From Paramacrobiotus metropolitanus (Eukaryota > Tardigrada > Eutardigrada > Parachela > Macrobiotidae): a DNA stretch of 64,000 bases. The stretch covers positions 186,001 to 250,000 of the forward strand of contig NW_026570234.1 of NCBI RefSeq assembly GCF_019649055.1. The letters are read 5' to 3'. How positions within the stretch are numbered: the stretch's first letter is position 1; each line of letters starts with the position of its first letter. The notes below the pieces were generated by a model. The model did no database searches, was not told where the DNA came from, and saw nothing but the letters and a program-made list of their open reading frames with translations. This document shows positions 23,856-36,221 of this stretch, in pieces. Both the position numbers and the translations under genes were made by a program.

Positions 23856-24881
23856 CAAAGGACGCTCCAAAAGTAAGTTTCCCTATTTTGTATCTCCCAG
23901 CTTGAACGCTTTTAGTTCTTATGAACCATATTTTTAGAAACGTCCTTCACTCACGAACTAAAATAAAATATAACTCTGCCTAACTACAATCAAATGGAGA
24001 AGAACTGCCGAGAAAGCCGTCCAAGGTTTTCGGGGGTTTTACCCTGACAGTTTTTGTTATTTTTCTCAGTCTTCCTGCTCAATTTTCGGAAAGCACCAAA
24101 TATCATCCGATTAGGATTCTTTTCTGTCCTAATTCCAAGAATGAAACAAAATAACTTCTTTGCAATGCTTTTCCAGAAAAGTAGAAACTGTCGATGACTA
24201 GGTGGAAAAACCACAGAGCTGCTCAAGCTGCCAGACGGTAAAAAACCGAAAATTTCTTGTAAAACATTATTGCTCTCGGTACAACTTGAAGTTATTTGTG
24301 TCCAAGACCCTCATGACTGCGCATGAAATTTTCTTTTTATTGATGTTAAGAACTTTCGGGTTCATATCAGCAAGAAGGCTGAAAAGGGGGATTCCGGCGT
24401 CGTGGAGAAAAAAAATGTTTGCTCTCCTCCGTAAATTTTTCAAAGCCTTCTGTTATTGCAGTAATATTAAGAACAGTGACGCGATTGCGAAAACAAGCTG
24501 CCAGCCGTGCCGAATTGAAGCTGCCTGGCGAAAATCTTTCGATTGGTCGGTTTAATTAAAATTAATTAAAGGCTGGCAGCTTGTTTTCGCACATAGTCCA
24601 GTATTTGTAGCTGGTACTTTAAATTTGCTGCCGAAATTACAACAGGAACGGAAGTGGTAATAAAAAGAACGAGCTTCGAAAAAACTCGTGGAAATGAATT
24701 AAATGTATAAGTAGTATTGCTAATTTGTTTTTCGTTTTCCCAGTTCTTCATCAAATCTTTTGATTCTTATTTCTCTAATTAGTTTACATAATTGCTTATA
24801 CAACAAAAAATATATCACATGTCTATTACTTCAAATGGCAGGGAGGCAAAATAGGGAAAGTTACTTTTGGAGCGTCCTTTG
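23856..24881. mobile_element. Tc1/mariner-like element, non-autonomous, TA target site
   Basis: Terminal inverted repeats of about 45 bases begin CAAAGGACGCTCCAAAAGTAA and end with the complement, with one or two mismatches. The element is 1026 bases long and flanked by TA on both sides, the target site of Tc1/mariner elements. Removing it rejoins the flanks so that they align with the uninterrupted sequence at 18380-18430, an empty-site check. Internal frames (24202-24555 +, 23990-24226 -) show no transposase motif. Confidence 0.82.
24486..24591. repeat. internal perfect 21-base inverted repeat
   Basis: The arms at 24486-24506 and 24571-24591 are exact reverse complements starting TGCGAAAACAAGC, with 64 bases between them. 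It lies inside the TA-flanked element and could be a nested foldback element or an internal structural motif. Confidence 0.8.
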
Positions 24882-24883
24882 TA

Positions 24884-25098
24884 TTTATTCGCCGAACTAA
24901 TAGGCTTGCCGCCATTTAGTAAGAGTGGAGTTTTCCGGCTGTCTTCCTTTTAAACTTTCATACTCACACGAAAATGATCGAATTTAAAATTTTGAGAACT
25001 AAAGTTTAATGAGACAACCGAAGACCCATCGGTTCATGCAAAACTATCTTGCACTCTATTTCACTATTGTCGTTCTTGGAGCTGGAATAAACCATCGT
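24884..25098 (+). repeat. diverged repeat, counterpart of 18400-18650
   Basis: This is the right part of the segment split by the Tc1/mariner-like insertion. It shares GGCTTGCCGCC, TTTAAAATTTTG and the block encoding SCTLFHYCRS with the region upstream of MRPL44. It abuts the recent duplication at 25101, so copy 2 looks like the MRPL44 locus with the gene body removed. Confidence 0.6.
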
Positions 25099-25100
25099 TA

Positions 25101-25624
25101 GAAGGAACAAGTTGTACAGTGATCTTATTTAATTTGCATTGACATTTCCTGTGGTAAGGAATTTATTGTCATTTCTGGTTGTAAAGCTACTTGAAACGGG
25201 CACTGTATATGGTTCCCACTGTGCATTAGTACTTGGGAAAGCAAAAAAGAATTGCTGCAGTCCATTTCGATGGGTTTTTTATTCGGTCGGTGTGTACAAA
25301 TGTGGATAAGTATTGTATACAAATGTGTTAAGAATTGTTTTAGTTCGTTTGTACAAAAACATTATATCGAAATCCACACTCGTATAATTATGGTGCAGTA
25401 AAATTTGAAACGCAAATGTGTAGTTTTGGATGCGTTTTTACTCAGGCACTATAAAGAAGCAGTGCCATCATAGCAGCACCAAAAGCTGCTGATAACGGCA
25501 GTGTAATGAGCCATCCCCCTGCGATCCAGCCAAACAACCTCAAGTTGACTTCTTTGCGGCACTGCAGCAGCCCGACAATAATTACAGATCCCACAATGCA
25601 GTGCGTCGTGCTAATCGGTATGCC
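25101..25624. repeat. recent duplication, copy 2
   Basis: Near-identical to 20790-21323. It carries the MRPL44 3' UTR with no MRPL44 body, and the functional last exon of SLC20. Confidence 0.9.
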
Positions 25625-28600
25625 AACCTTCGAGGCCAGCATCACCGTCGACGCCGTACCCAGTCCGACGCAGAATCCACTACGAGAAAGCCAGTTAAAG
25701 GTCACCGTTAACTGGACTACATATTTCAGCTTTAAGTGACGCCTTTAACCAATTAACTTCAATTTAAAATGTATGGAGATTGGCTGCAAACTACCCAGCA
25801 GTATATTAAACACATTCTTCTCGGCTGTCTGTCGGCTCGTAAACATGGTACCTGCTGGGCAGAACAGGTGACAAGGTCGTTCCGATGGTTTCGATGACCC
25901 GACGGCCAAGACAACAAAGGCCAGCGGAAATGCTTAGGCCGCCGAAACACAGGAGCCAGATGTTCGGCTGGTTTTCATCACCGATTCGGTCGTACGTGAA
26001 AATTGCCCAAATCTCAACGAGTGGTCCCACCGTATTACTGCGTATGACAGAAATTCATCGCATTATTGTTCAAAACACGTTTATTCAACTCTTGTGCGCT
26101 TACCACACATCGTTGCCCCCGTGCGCAAAAGCGATAAAAGTGGCAGTTACACTAAAATAGGAAAATAAACTGCCTAAGCGATAAAAGTGGCAGTTACACT
26201 AAAATAGGAAAATAATAATTTTACATTCGCTAACATTTGCAAATAGGAAAATATCGGCGCGGTTTCCGGTTGATCATCGTGGAAAAAGCTGCTGCGACGG
26301 GACACCGGCTGGAAAAATGAAGACAAAATTTTATTTAATAGAAGTATTCATAGGCCACAAAGCTGCCATGTCAACTTATGCGCATGCAGCTAGCAAGTGC
26401 CGTCGATCCCCAATATGAGTGTGGGCACTGGGCACTATTTTGCTTGTGTCTTATGGTTAGCTATTACTCAGTCGGAATTTGAAGGTTCATAAAATAGGTA
26501 TTACGGATAATTGGATTTAAAATAAAAACGCCAAAAGAATTTCGTGGTAATTTCTACTTCATTCATTATTTGAATATGTATGTACCCGTTCTTTTATGCA
26601 CGCGCGAGCATCACTGCAGCAGTTCAGCAGAGGCCTAATTTTGCGGTTATTACTCCGTAGTTGGGCCTCAGTAAGCGTCGTGATGGTGGATTCAGTCTGT
26701 GAAGGTTTCATAGCGAATTCACTTAATGCCTCTGACTCGTTGGCATCCCTTGCATCTGTGTCATTTTTTGCCGCCCCTTCACTGATATTGTCTGAAAGCA
26801 CTTCGATGCTTTCATCCGCAGCGACCGAGGTCAGCATGCCAGTTGGTGTCGGTGATGTCACGGTGACCGCTGAAACAACGGTCATGGTGATGCCGTCGCT
26901 TCTGGCGGAATTCGTTTCCGAATCTTGTCCAGGCTGCGACGGAGACGCTTCCAGAAGCGATGGCATTTTATCACCGGCGTGCAACATTCCCATTTCGGCA
27001 AGAAACTCTTCCCGCTCAAAATCACTGATGCTTCGTAAACTTTTCTTAGACAGCTGTCTGGTACGATGACGATGCCGTTTCAGTGAAGATCTCCTGTTAT
27101 GACTTTGGCGTGACCAACGGTTTACCGCTGCATCGGGACATCCACCAAAGTCTGTCGTAGTGTCACTGGTGGTACTCGGCTCGTCCATGGTTGCTACTTC
27201 TGAACACAGAGCTTCTTCAATGTCGCCCATGGACAGACTGCGCTGGCGTAGTGACACGAATTCTCTTGTCCTGATTTCTATGAGGTGATCTTCTATTTTC
27301 TTCCGCTGCCATGGAACAAAGAAAAAATACACTACGAAGGCTGTTATTAGGCCTAATCCAGTGCTGATTATCAGCGAGCCCCACCAAGGAATTTTTTCTA
27401 TCACGCCTAAAAAATATGAAAACATGTTATGATGTTGTTAAAGTAGTGTTGTACGTAATTACGATGTGCACGTGCGCTTTAAAATTAAATATCAGTCGAA
27501 CACCTTGCACCTTAGCATAATTTATAATGCATCACATGGCAAAAATTAATGATGAACCTACTATCATGCCGTACTTGCAGCCCTGGCTGCATTATAAACC
27601 CTTGAACCTACCGGGCATGAGCTTTCCGTCGAGAAAAAGGCTAGAAAAGTTTATAAAAATGGTAATGCCGTATAAAAACGGCATCGCCGCCAGTCCGCGC
27701 TCTTTTGGGTGATCGGTGCTTATGATGAATCGCTGAATAAGGACATACAAAGCACCGGAAAACGTTCCGGCAAGTAGCGGCGAGATAAACCATGAAGCAA
27801 CAATTCGCAACAGTCGCAACCAATAGACTCCATTTGGACCCACTTTTACCAGCGAAAACCCGACCGTTGCACCGACCATTGCATGGGTTCCTGCACACCG
27901 TAACAGCGTTGAGTTAAGAGAGATAACTGAGCGCTCGTTTACTCGTAGCAACATTTTGCTACAATGTCAGTAGTTTTTTTTTTCTTGGCAGCTTTGCTTT
28001 GATTTTGTAAGTAGCATATTATCAAAGTTAAGTATTTCCCAATTTTCCTTATGCGCCATGTCAGCTCCTGCCATCGGCCCATCGTTTGACAGCGCTCGAT
28101 CTGTTGGTCAGCTATATGCTCAGGTCAGCTGCCAGAGTTCGGTTATCCTGATTAAAGTGGAAAAGTTAACAGATGTTCTGGAGCAAGTATTCAGTTAATA
28201 GACATGTATGTAATATTTTATTTAATAAATACGTTACCAGCTTCTTACACTATTTTTTCGTTGTTTTAGTATTTTTTGTATACTCAGTAGATTCGTGACA
28301 TCATTGAGTAAGTAACATCATCTAGAGATTTTTAATGTTTGTGTGCTTAAATTATAATGATCTGAAATGTGAGCAAATCCTATTTTGTATGCTGTATACG
28401 GTATATAGCATATATGGGTTGTTTTATGTACAGTAACTATGTATTGTCAAACATTTTCCTTGTTTTCGATAGGCCGCTTAAAAAACTTTCGCGACTCCTT
28501 ATTATCACATACCGGACACTGGGATTCTTAGCAGAGTCGCAACGAGCAAAACCATTGCTGTGCCGACCAAGGAACTAATTTCTCCAAAAAGCAGCACGCG

Positions 28601-28963
28601 TTCGTTTCCCCTGTAGACGGAAAGGTCAACGGTGTCCTTCCAGCTCGTCATGTAGGTTCCAAGCAGTATTGCTCCTACAACAGCGTAAACAATAGCTGTA
28701 TGTTTCTGTCTTACCACACCATATATAATTAGTGGACTTTATATGCTTATACCTGATGTTTCAAAAACAATGGCCAGTATGCACGCAGTGCGTAAAGTCA
28801 AGGCACGGGAACCGACAGCGGTACCAAATGAATTGGCCACATCGTTGGCGCCCATCGTAAAAGCCGTAAAAAATGCAACGACGAACGCACTTCCCACAAT
28901 CCATGAATAGTCCCAGTTGTATGATGGACTTGGATTAATTAGTGCTGGATTTGGAGTGGTCAT
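25442..28963 (-). CDS. SLC20: SLC20-family sodium-dependent phosphate transporter (PiT)
   Basis: Eight exons (28963-28753, 28674-28513, 27890-27612, 27406-26586, 26308-26235, 26151-26104, 26037-25852, 25679-25442) give 672 residues, close to human PiT-1. Both inverted PiT signatures are present: [15 protein letters not shown] in exon 1 and HGGNDVCNTVGPL across exons 6-7. Further PiT blocks are [42 protein letters not shown] and [13 protein letters not shown]. Exon 4 encodes the large cytosolic loop, which is Ser/Thr-rich and acidic. The protein imports phosphate with sodium at the plasma membrane. Exon 5 uses a weak GTTAGC donor, chosen because it restores LQIVTATF. Exon 6 has a duplicated acceptor (see 26131-26214). 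Confidence 0.92.
26131..26214. repeat. 47-base-period tandem duplication over an SLC20 splice acceptor
   Basis: Thirty-seven bases at 26131-26167 recur at 26178-26214. On the minus strand each copy carries the TTTTAG acceptor and the first codons of exon 6. Use of the upstream acceptor would read into an in-frame TAG after seven codons. Confidence 0.85.
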
Positions 28964-30432
28964 TTTTGTGTTCAGAGAAAATCAACAGCTGTCGGAAACA
29001 AATGCACGAATGCAGTAGAACCGGGCCACCGCGTTCACTTTTTCCAGAGCCGTTAGGGCAATAAAATACCTATTACTACTACGTTTATTCTACAATGTAA
29101 CGAATAATCCCGATGCGGTAATGCTCAAAATTTTTAGATAGAGAAAAAGCCATACAAAAAGGGCATCGGGCACTGTATATAAATAAAGCTATGCTATCAA
29201 AATCCAGAGGTGCAGTAATTGTTAACAGGATCCTACCGCTAAAAATGATCCACTGTATACGAAGATTTAGCGCAGCCGTGGCAGAGAACTGGGATAATTA
29301 ATATGTGAGGAGAGGTTTTCGACTTAACGAATTTTATTGGGCAAAATATGCTGTAAAATTACTCTGAAATTACTTTCCTCTGAATCGAAATTTCTTTCAT
29401 GAGTGTTCTGCTTCCTTTAAGCAACTGCCTTTGTTTTTCAAAATTTTATGACCTCGTAAAACAGTAAGCGGTAGAAAACTTTAGTCATACTGCGAATTTC
29501 TAATGCAAATCACCGCTAAAGGGCGAAGTAGTGTCATTGCATTCCGGGTTACTCATAAAACCACATTAGTAGAGAAATCTAACTCATAGTCAGTATTTGG
29601 AACTGGTAAGAAGTAATCTTATTACTTTTTGCAATTAAGCATAAAAAATTCCAACCGCGATTGTTTCGTACTGACCAACCATATTAAATTATCTATTCGT
29701 CGAATAAATACTTACTGCAGATTGTATCAGTTTCCGTAAACTTAAATTTGTTTTGTAAAGATCAATTTAGTTCTAACCAGCTTTCAGGTAGGGCTCCGGT
29801 GGGTACACGATTGTTTTATGCATGTACTCAAAAGCACTTACTGTATTGCTGTTACACTGGTGTTAAATATAGATATTAGGAAAAGCAAGAACAGAAAGTT
29901 CACGTTCAAAGGTGGAGCAAGTTTTTAGTCCTGCTCCCGTTACAATAGTTAAACTTTTAAACCTGTGTACGTATTTATTGGTACCGATAATTTTGAAAGT
30001 AACAATAAATTATTTTACAATTAAATTAGGTAACATAAGCTAAAGCACAAGCTAACAAAGATAAGTGCGGTCTGACGTCTCAGCATAATCGTGTAATGGC
30101 TCACTATGGTTGTGATCAACAACACTTATAACAGGCGCAAGTCGCGGAGTGTTCAAAACTTCCCGACGAGTACTTACACAACTACACAGTACACATGGTC
30201 ATACGTATAAAATTATAAAATTAATGTGATATGATCAAATGCAGAATCACGTTCATTTGGGAACTGAAATTTTCCGTTTGAATATTGCATTGAAGAATTA
30301 AGTTTGTTTCAGATAACTGTTTTTCGGTTTTTCGAATTGGGGAATCGTGAGTTGTCCAGAAACGCATTTGAAATCAGTAATTATTATGTCGTGACTTGAG
30401 AGATCATAGATATTCCGTGACACAGTGGCAGA
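28964..30432. other. intergenic, divergent promoter region
   Basis: About 1.5 kb between the divergent starts of SLC20 (-) and WDR11 (+). AT-rich, with no coding frame or RNA gene seen. Confidence 0.45.
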
Positions 30433-33400
30433 ATGTCAAAAGATCACAGTGCTCAACTGAGCGCAGCCATTCCCATTGATTCAGGTGTTGATCCTTTGAC
30501 AAGCAACCCGGAATCCGCGGATGCAGTCCAAACTACCCGACCAGCTGAGCTTCTGCTACCAATTCCGAACGATGTCGACAGCATTGCGCTGCAGTCACCG
30601 AGTCCCATGCCCACGGAGAACGCCAGCAAAATCCTGGTCCAGCCTACAGCCATTCCGGGATGCCTCAATGCACACAACGACGGGGCTTTTGACTGGTTCG
30701 TTACGCTGAATGTGTTTGATGCATAAATGCGAAGGCGAAGAATTTTGCAGGGGTTGGCAGGGATGTCTCGCATACGGAATGCAGACTCTGGTGGTGGTGC
30801 TCGATGCTCGCACCATGTCGAAGGTTCAGGTGTTGGATCTGCATAAACATCACGTCGCTGTGGTGAGTGATTGCAAGCAAACAGTGTGTTTGTGGTTGCT
30901 TTTTGTGAGCTTGCTGATTTTATGTGCTCGTGTAGGTTCGTTGGGCGCGAGAGAATTATTGTCATGGTCCACGTCAGAGTTACAGTTTACGGTTGGCATC
31001 AGCTGATATTCAAGGCTGCATCATCGTCTGGGATGTTTTAAAAGGAGCAGCGCAGTCGAAATTCGGGGAAAGTGAAGGTCCTGTTTTTGGTAGGGTGCCT
31101 TACTGGATATTGAACGCTAATTTAATTTTTAAATTGGAATTTTCATAAAACTCGGACATTTGAATTTTATTTTTGTGCGTTAATTACTGAAAAATATTTA
31201 ATCTGAAGGTTTTAGAGCAAGCGTACTTCGTAATGCTCAGCCCCATTATACTTTTGTATTTCTTTCTGGGGTGTCGGTGGTCGCATAATCAGAACTTCAG
31301 TATGTGGTACCTGCTTTGTGCACATCTGAAAGACATTTTTATTGCCGCAGTTGCTGTCTTTTGACGACTACAGTTATACCGTATCCTATAATGTTTTTGA
31401 ACTGCAGATATGGCATGGCATTGGCATCAGGATGCCACACAGGATTTGCTATTGTGTCTGCACGCTAATTCCTGCTTGGTACTGTGGAATGCCACAACCG
31501 GCACGATGATCTGGAAAAAAATCTTTGCCCGAGTGGATCATCATCTGGAAGCGTTTGACCTGGATCCCCATCAGCCCAATCGTGCAGTTTGTAGGTTCAT
31601 CGTGCTCGTTTGTATTTTTTAATGCCTAATTGTCTGATTTCAAATTGGTACATGTTAGTTATCCATCGTTTTGCTTTCTCTAGTTATCGCTTCTGATGGC
31701 ATTTGGATGATTCAGGATATGTCGTTTTACAAATCCCCTTCACATGATCTGGAGAGGATAAGTTGGTATCTGAATGGCAGACTTACGGGTGTCCATCGCG
31801 AAGGCTTGGCGGGCAAAGATGTGGCAGTATCCCCGACATCCATTCGTTCGGACATTAAGCAGCGTGCATCCAAGCTGCTTTCACGCAATTCACTGGTTGT
31901 TTCCAACATTCCGGAAGTTGACAGCAACAGTTTATTGGAGATATATTTTCATCGAAATATGTATAATGTTCTTATTGCGGTGTATCCGCGGCAGATCTTG
32001 TTCATCAGCATTCGCTATGGTAGCGTGTTTCGGCAGATTAACTCTGAGAAAGCTGCTGTTCCATTCCAGTCTGTGATTCCAGTACGGCAATTGGATGCAT
32101 TCTATTGTCTCCATACAAATGGGTCCATCAGCTTCCGTAGCGTTAGCAAGCCAAGCACTAACGCTCTTATCGTCCCTTGTGATGCTGTAAATCAGCCGGA
32201 GGCCACGCGCCTTCTGAAACATTGCAAGATCTTTGGTTTTGCTGTGGATCCTGTTAGCGAAATGCATTTATCCGTTTTACTCAACGACGGCCGTATTTTA
32301 GCTTGGAAGCTAGATTCTGGCGACAACGAATTACGTATATTACCGTCCAGTTTTATTTCTCCACCAAGAATATTTTTGACATGCATGACCACTCCGTTGC
32401 ATTCTCCACCATTAGTCATCCAGGCCAATCTACTAGTCAGTGAACGGGATCATCTGATTGCAGTAGGGTCGAGCAAGGGGACAGTACAAATCTTTCAACA
32501 TGGAAGTAGTATATTGTTACGAGAATATTTTATCCAGAATAACCCGATTCAGGGATTGGAATGGATTACACCGAGTTTATTATTAATTTATTCGTATCCA
32601 CACACCGGAAGTCCGGCAGCGTTAGTGCGCAGCGAAATTGTTCTTCTAGACTTGCGAATTGGCAGTGTCCGGCTTTTACGGAAGAGTGTGGCTGAAGAGT
32701 CGCCAATTCGGACAGTCAAAGTTTCCCCCGCGAAAGACCATCTTGTAATTGTTTTCAAGAATGGTGTTCCAGAAATCTGGAATATTTTGGAAGGTCGTCA
32801 GTTGGTATGGCACCGACCGCGCTCGGTGCCTCATGCTACAGCTGCCGAATGGGTTGTTGTGTTAACTCCGGCTGTGGACGACCCCGCGACATCTGATGCT
32901 AAAGTCCGAAAGGAACTGATACTGTTTGTCGATCTCAAAGGGCTTTTTCAGGCATTCAGAGTGAAAGGCAATATCATACATGAAGACAAATCATCGGTAT
33001 TCACTACACAGGCCACCATAGGACACGTTACAGCTATGTGCCGTAAACGGAATAAAATAGTCATGGGGGATGTGGATGGTAGCCTGATAAAATGGACACC
33101 ATCGGAAAGCTTAGCGGAGACTAAAAACTTGAATAGAGGTTGGATCAAAAACATTAAATTTGCTCCTAAAGATCGAACAATGTGGGCTGCTGTACTTTTT
33201 TCCGATGGGCTGGACGTGTGGGAAATAGAAACGGTAAGAGAGCAAACGTAAACAAAGTTGCACTTGCGAAAGTTTTTCATTGTTACTTACGTTCTGAACA
33301 ATTATTAATTTTGTAGATGGAACTGATTAATCAAGTTAGACCAAAACTTTACAAAATTAACTCCTTTGATTGGGTGTCGGCGACGCACCTGGCTTTATGC

Positions 33401-35208
33401 TGCATGGATGGATGCATCCGGATATACGACTGTCGCAATTTTATTACATGCTCGTCTATTGTCAATGTGGAACTGCTGCATGGTACGTACTCTACAATTC
33501 AAAAGTACTACCGGATTGCATGCCTATTTGCATGCGTTAAGCATCTTAGTTCGAAATTTGTGAATATTATAGCGTGTTTTCAGCGGGGAAATTACTGTAC
33601 TGTCGCACTGTTAATTCCGCTTGTTATTTCGAAAAGACGATATTGAAGTGTGTGCTCCTTTAAGGATCTTTTTACAGAGGACATAAAAAATCCATATTTA
33701 TTATCGCAAGAAGCGATACGCCAAGAAAAAGCAACTCGTTTAATGCTGGTAAAAGATCATGAGAGCGACGAGGACGCGGCTACTTCCCTCAGGAAGCAAG
33801 AACTGGCAGATTTGCGTCGTAGCTTTTCAATGAAAACTCAAAGTAGTGCTGACCGTTGCTTCCTGACCAGCTTATTTATGGGGGATGAAAGCGATTATCA
33901 TTTCTGGAAAGCGTGTCTTCGATCCTTGCCTTCCGTGCAGAGCGCTTTGAAAGATAAATTAGGTTTACAAGAAAACTTCTTTCTTCTCGATAAAGATTCC
34001 TTGCAGGTAACATGTACTGTTTGCACTTAAAACCGGCGTCTGTTACGGCTGAACTGACAGTCGTTTTACGATGTTTAGGAACACGTTTTTAGCATGACCA
34101 GTATTGTTTTGGACGATTCGACTGGAGTAAGCAATGAATGCACGCGGAAATGCATCCAAGATCTGATCTCAGTTGGGGCTAGCAGCGTTGCTGTAGAACA
34201 CATTCTTGGTTTGGACCCCAACGATCCGAATTATTACACAGATTCTCTTAAGTAAGTCATTAGTTTTTCCTTGTAGTTTTCAGAGGGTTTTCTTGTTTGT
34301 GAGTACCGAATATTCCATCTCGTAGTTTGGCTGTTTTGATCGGCTGCTTTGCTTGACAACTTTTGGTGTGCGTGTAAGACGCGAGTAAAATGCACGGTGA
34401 AGTAAAAGAGTTTTAAAATTTACTGAAATTTTAAGGATTTTGCAAACTTTTTGCACATATACGGTTACCTGCGGAAAGTCTTGCAGGTGAAATCAAGATG
34501 TTTTTTCAGAGCTGCTTTGTTAACGAGTTTAAATGGTCACTCATCGGAAACTGTCCAAAGTACAATCAAACTGGTTGCTACGAGTCTGATCGCGAACACC
34601 ACGATGGCCAGTAGCGGCATTGAGCTTTTGTGTATGATTGGAAAAATGCTGGAAGCTTGTAGATATTTGCAGTCCTGCGGAAAATACACTGATGCGGCCA
34701 ATTTGGCTAAACTCTGCTTATCTACTGTCGAATCGAAAGAGATTATGACGAAATGGGTCGATTATTTGTGTGCTCCTGAAATAAACCAAAAGAGTTTGGC
34801 GTTGTTAATTTGTTTACATGCCGGATTTTTTGATCGTGCACTGGAATTAATGGCCACATCCAGGCAGTTTGAACGAGCAGCCATGTTTCTGCAGGCCTGT
34901 GAAGAAGATGGCATTCTGGAACCGATCTTGCAAGGAAACCTTGCCATGTGTGGTAAATAATTGGCCTTTACATTAGATGGTTTTATCCTTTATAATGTTA
35001 CCACATTTTGCGTTTGATTTTGGAAAACAACGTTAATCTGACCCTTTGGTTTTCAGAAGCAGTTTACCTCGAATATGCCCGGTATCTGCATTCCATCGGA
35101 TTGAAGGACCAAGCAATGTATTTTTGTGATAAGGGCGGCAAAAATGGGCGTCTACTTCGACAAGAGTTTGAAATTTTAAATCGTGATCATAACGTACATT
35201 CGGGATAA
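30433..35208 (+). CDS. WDR11: WDR11 beta-propeller trafficking protein
   Basis: Ten exons: 30433-30695, 30751-30862, 30936-31089, 31408-31590, 31684-33233, 33317-33486, 33649-34006, 34079-34251, 34510-34952, 35057-35208. They give 1185 residues (human 1224). Matching landmarks are LNAHN...DWGWQG, WARENY, IIVWDV, QDATQDLLL, LVLWNATTG, ASDGIW, FWKACLR, TIKLVATSLIAN, ACRYLQSCGKY, WVDYLCAPEINQKS and the terminal YLEYARYLHSIGLKDQA. Two WD40 propellers are followed by a helical C-terminal half. WDR11 works with FAM91A1 and C17orf75 in capture of endosome-derived vesicles at the trans-Golgi and in Hedgehog signalling. The N-terminus has an extra Pro/Ser-rich leader of about 75 residues. The exon 6/7 junction is the least certain. 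Confidence 0.92.
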
Positions 35209-36221
35209 CCTTCCCGTTGCGATCATTCCGGTGTCTTGAATGAACGTGCCTCAAAGCTTGTTTCATGTATGTAATGTGTGTATGTTGATTCTTAAAGAAT
35301 AGAGTAGTCTGTTAGTTTTCGCAATTTTTAATGGTTTTAAAGTTTACTACCCTTTTATAATCCCCGTTCATCAGAATGGCTGTTGACAGATTCTGACGGA
35401 GTATTTCGTTGCTAGATTCTCAATCTTCGCAGCTCATATGGATTAAATTTGTATTGACTCGGAAATTCGCAATGTGAACCGATTCGACGTATGTTTTTTT
35501 ATTTCCTTGGCATGTCCCGGTTAATTTCGCGTGAGAATAGCTTTAACCCAGTTTATGTGTCTTCCAATTTTAAATTTTGTTATGTTAAAAAATTCGAGAT
35601 ACGAAATAATACAGTAAATAACCAGTTTTCATAGCGCTTTGTAATTTGTACATGGAATGATCTAGCGAATGTAAAACCAAAGTCCGAAATCTGAGAAGTG
35701 GACCTTGCTCTTGTATCTCTTTGGAATTAAATAGCGTAAATGGTTTCAGGTTTCAGAAGAAGCGAGTAAAAACCGGTTTTTCTGCTTCTATTCGGTAGTG
35801 CTTACTTATTATCGTGTGTAATACAAGCTTAGCATGGCAAAATACGTGCATGAAAGATTGCCAAGAGCACACATCGCGTTTCAGGGACTTTCTACAAATT
35901 ACACTGAATCAGCTGTCGAGCTATCAGTAGCTGCGGTTTCCCATTATTTAACTCATGATCAGCGCCGTCGGAAGAATGTGCAATTGCATAGCATCTCTTT
36001 ATTTGCTACCAGAAAGGTCATCTGTTATCGCAGCTTTACAACAGGAAATCACCACCACGTTCGATCACAGCATCACGCATGGTTATCTAACTGCAACGTA
36101 CATGTATGTCTGGGATCGGTACTCTACGTCCAACAAGATAAAACCATTAATTCACAAATTTAACAGTTAAGAGGTAAAAGGAACAAAAATACAAAGTTAA
36201 AACGACCGTCCTTAACCCACT
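35209..36221. other. mostly noncoding, with an unexplained frame pair
   Basis: Between the WDR11 stop and the PMCA stop (convergent genes). Two overlapping plus-strand frames, 35834-36163 and 35955-36170, give protein-like but unrecognised peptides (TESAVELSVAAVSHYLTHDQ in the first; LPERSSVIAALQQEITTTF in the second). They could be one decayed gene with a frameshift, or chance. Confidence 0.3.

Noticed and set aside
24202-24555. Plus-strand frame inside the TA-flanked element as a transposase
   Set aside because: No DDE/D-type or helix-turn-helix motif; the frame is Lys- and Phe-rich with no mariner signature.
26596-27069. Long plus-strand frame opposite SLC20 exon 4
   Set aside because: Shadow of the Ser/Thr-rich cytosolic loop of the phosphate transporter; no independent start context or motif.
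29216-29252. GGATCCTACCG...GATCCACTG segment as a possible inverted repeat
   Set aside because: Pairing is limited to a few bases around GGATC and is not above chance.
30453-30965. Minus-strand frame opposite WDR11 exons 1-2
   Set aside because: WDR11 coding on the plus strand is strongly supported and explains the open frame.
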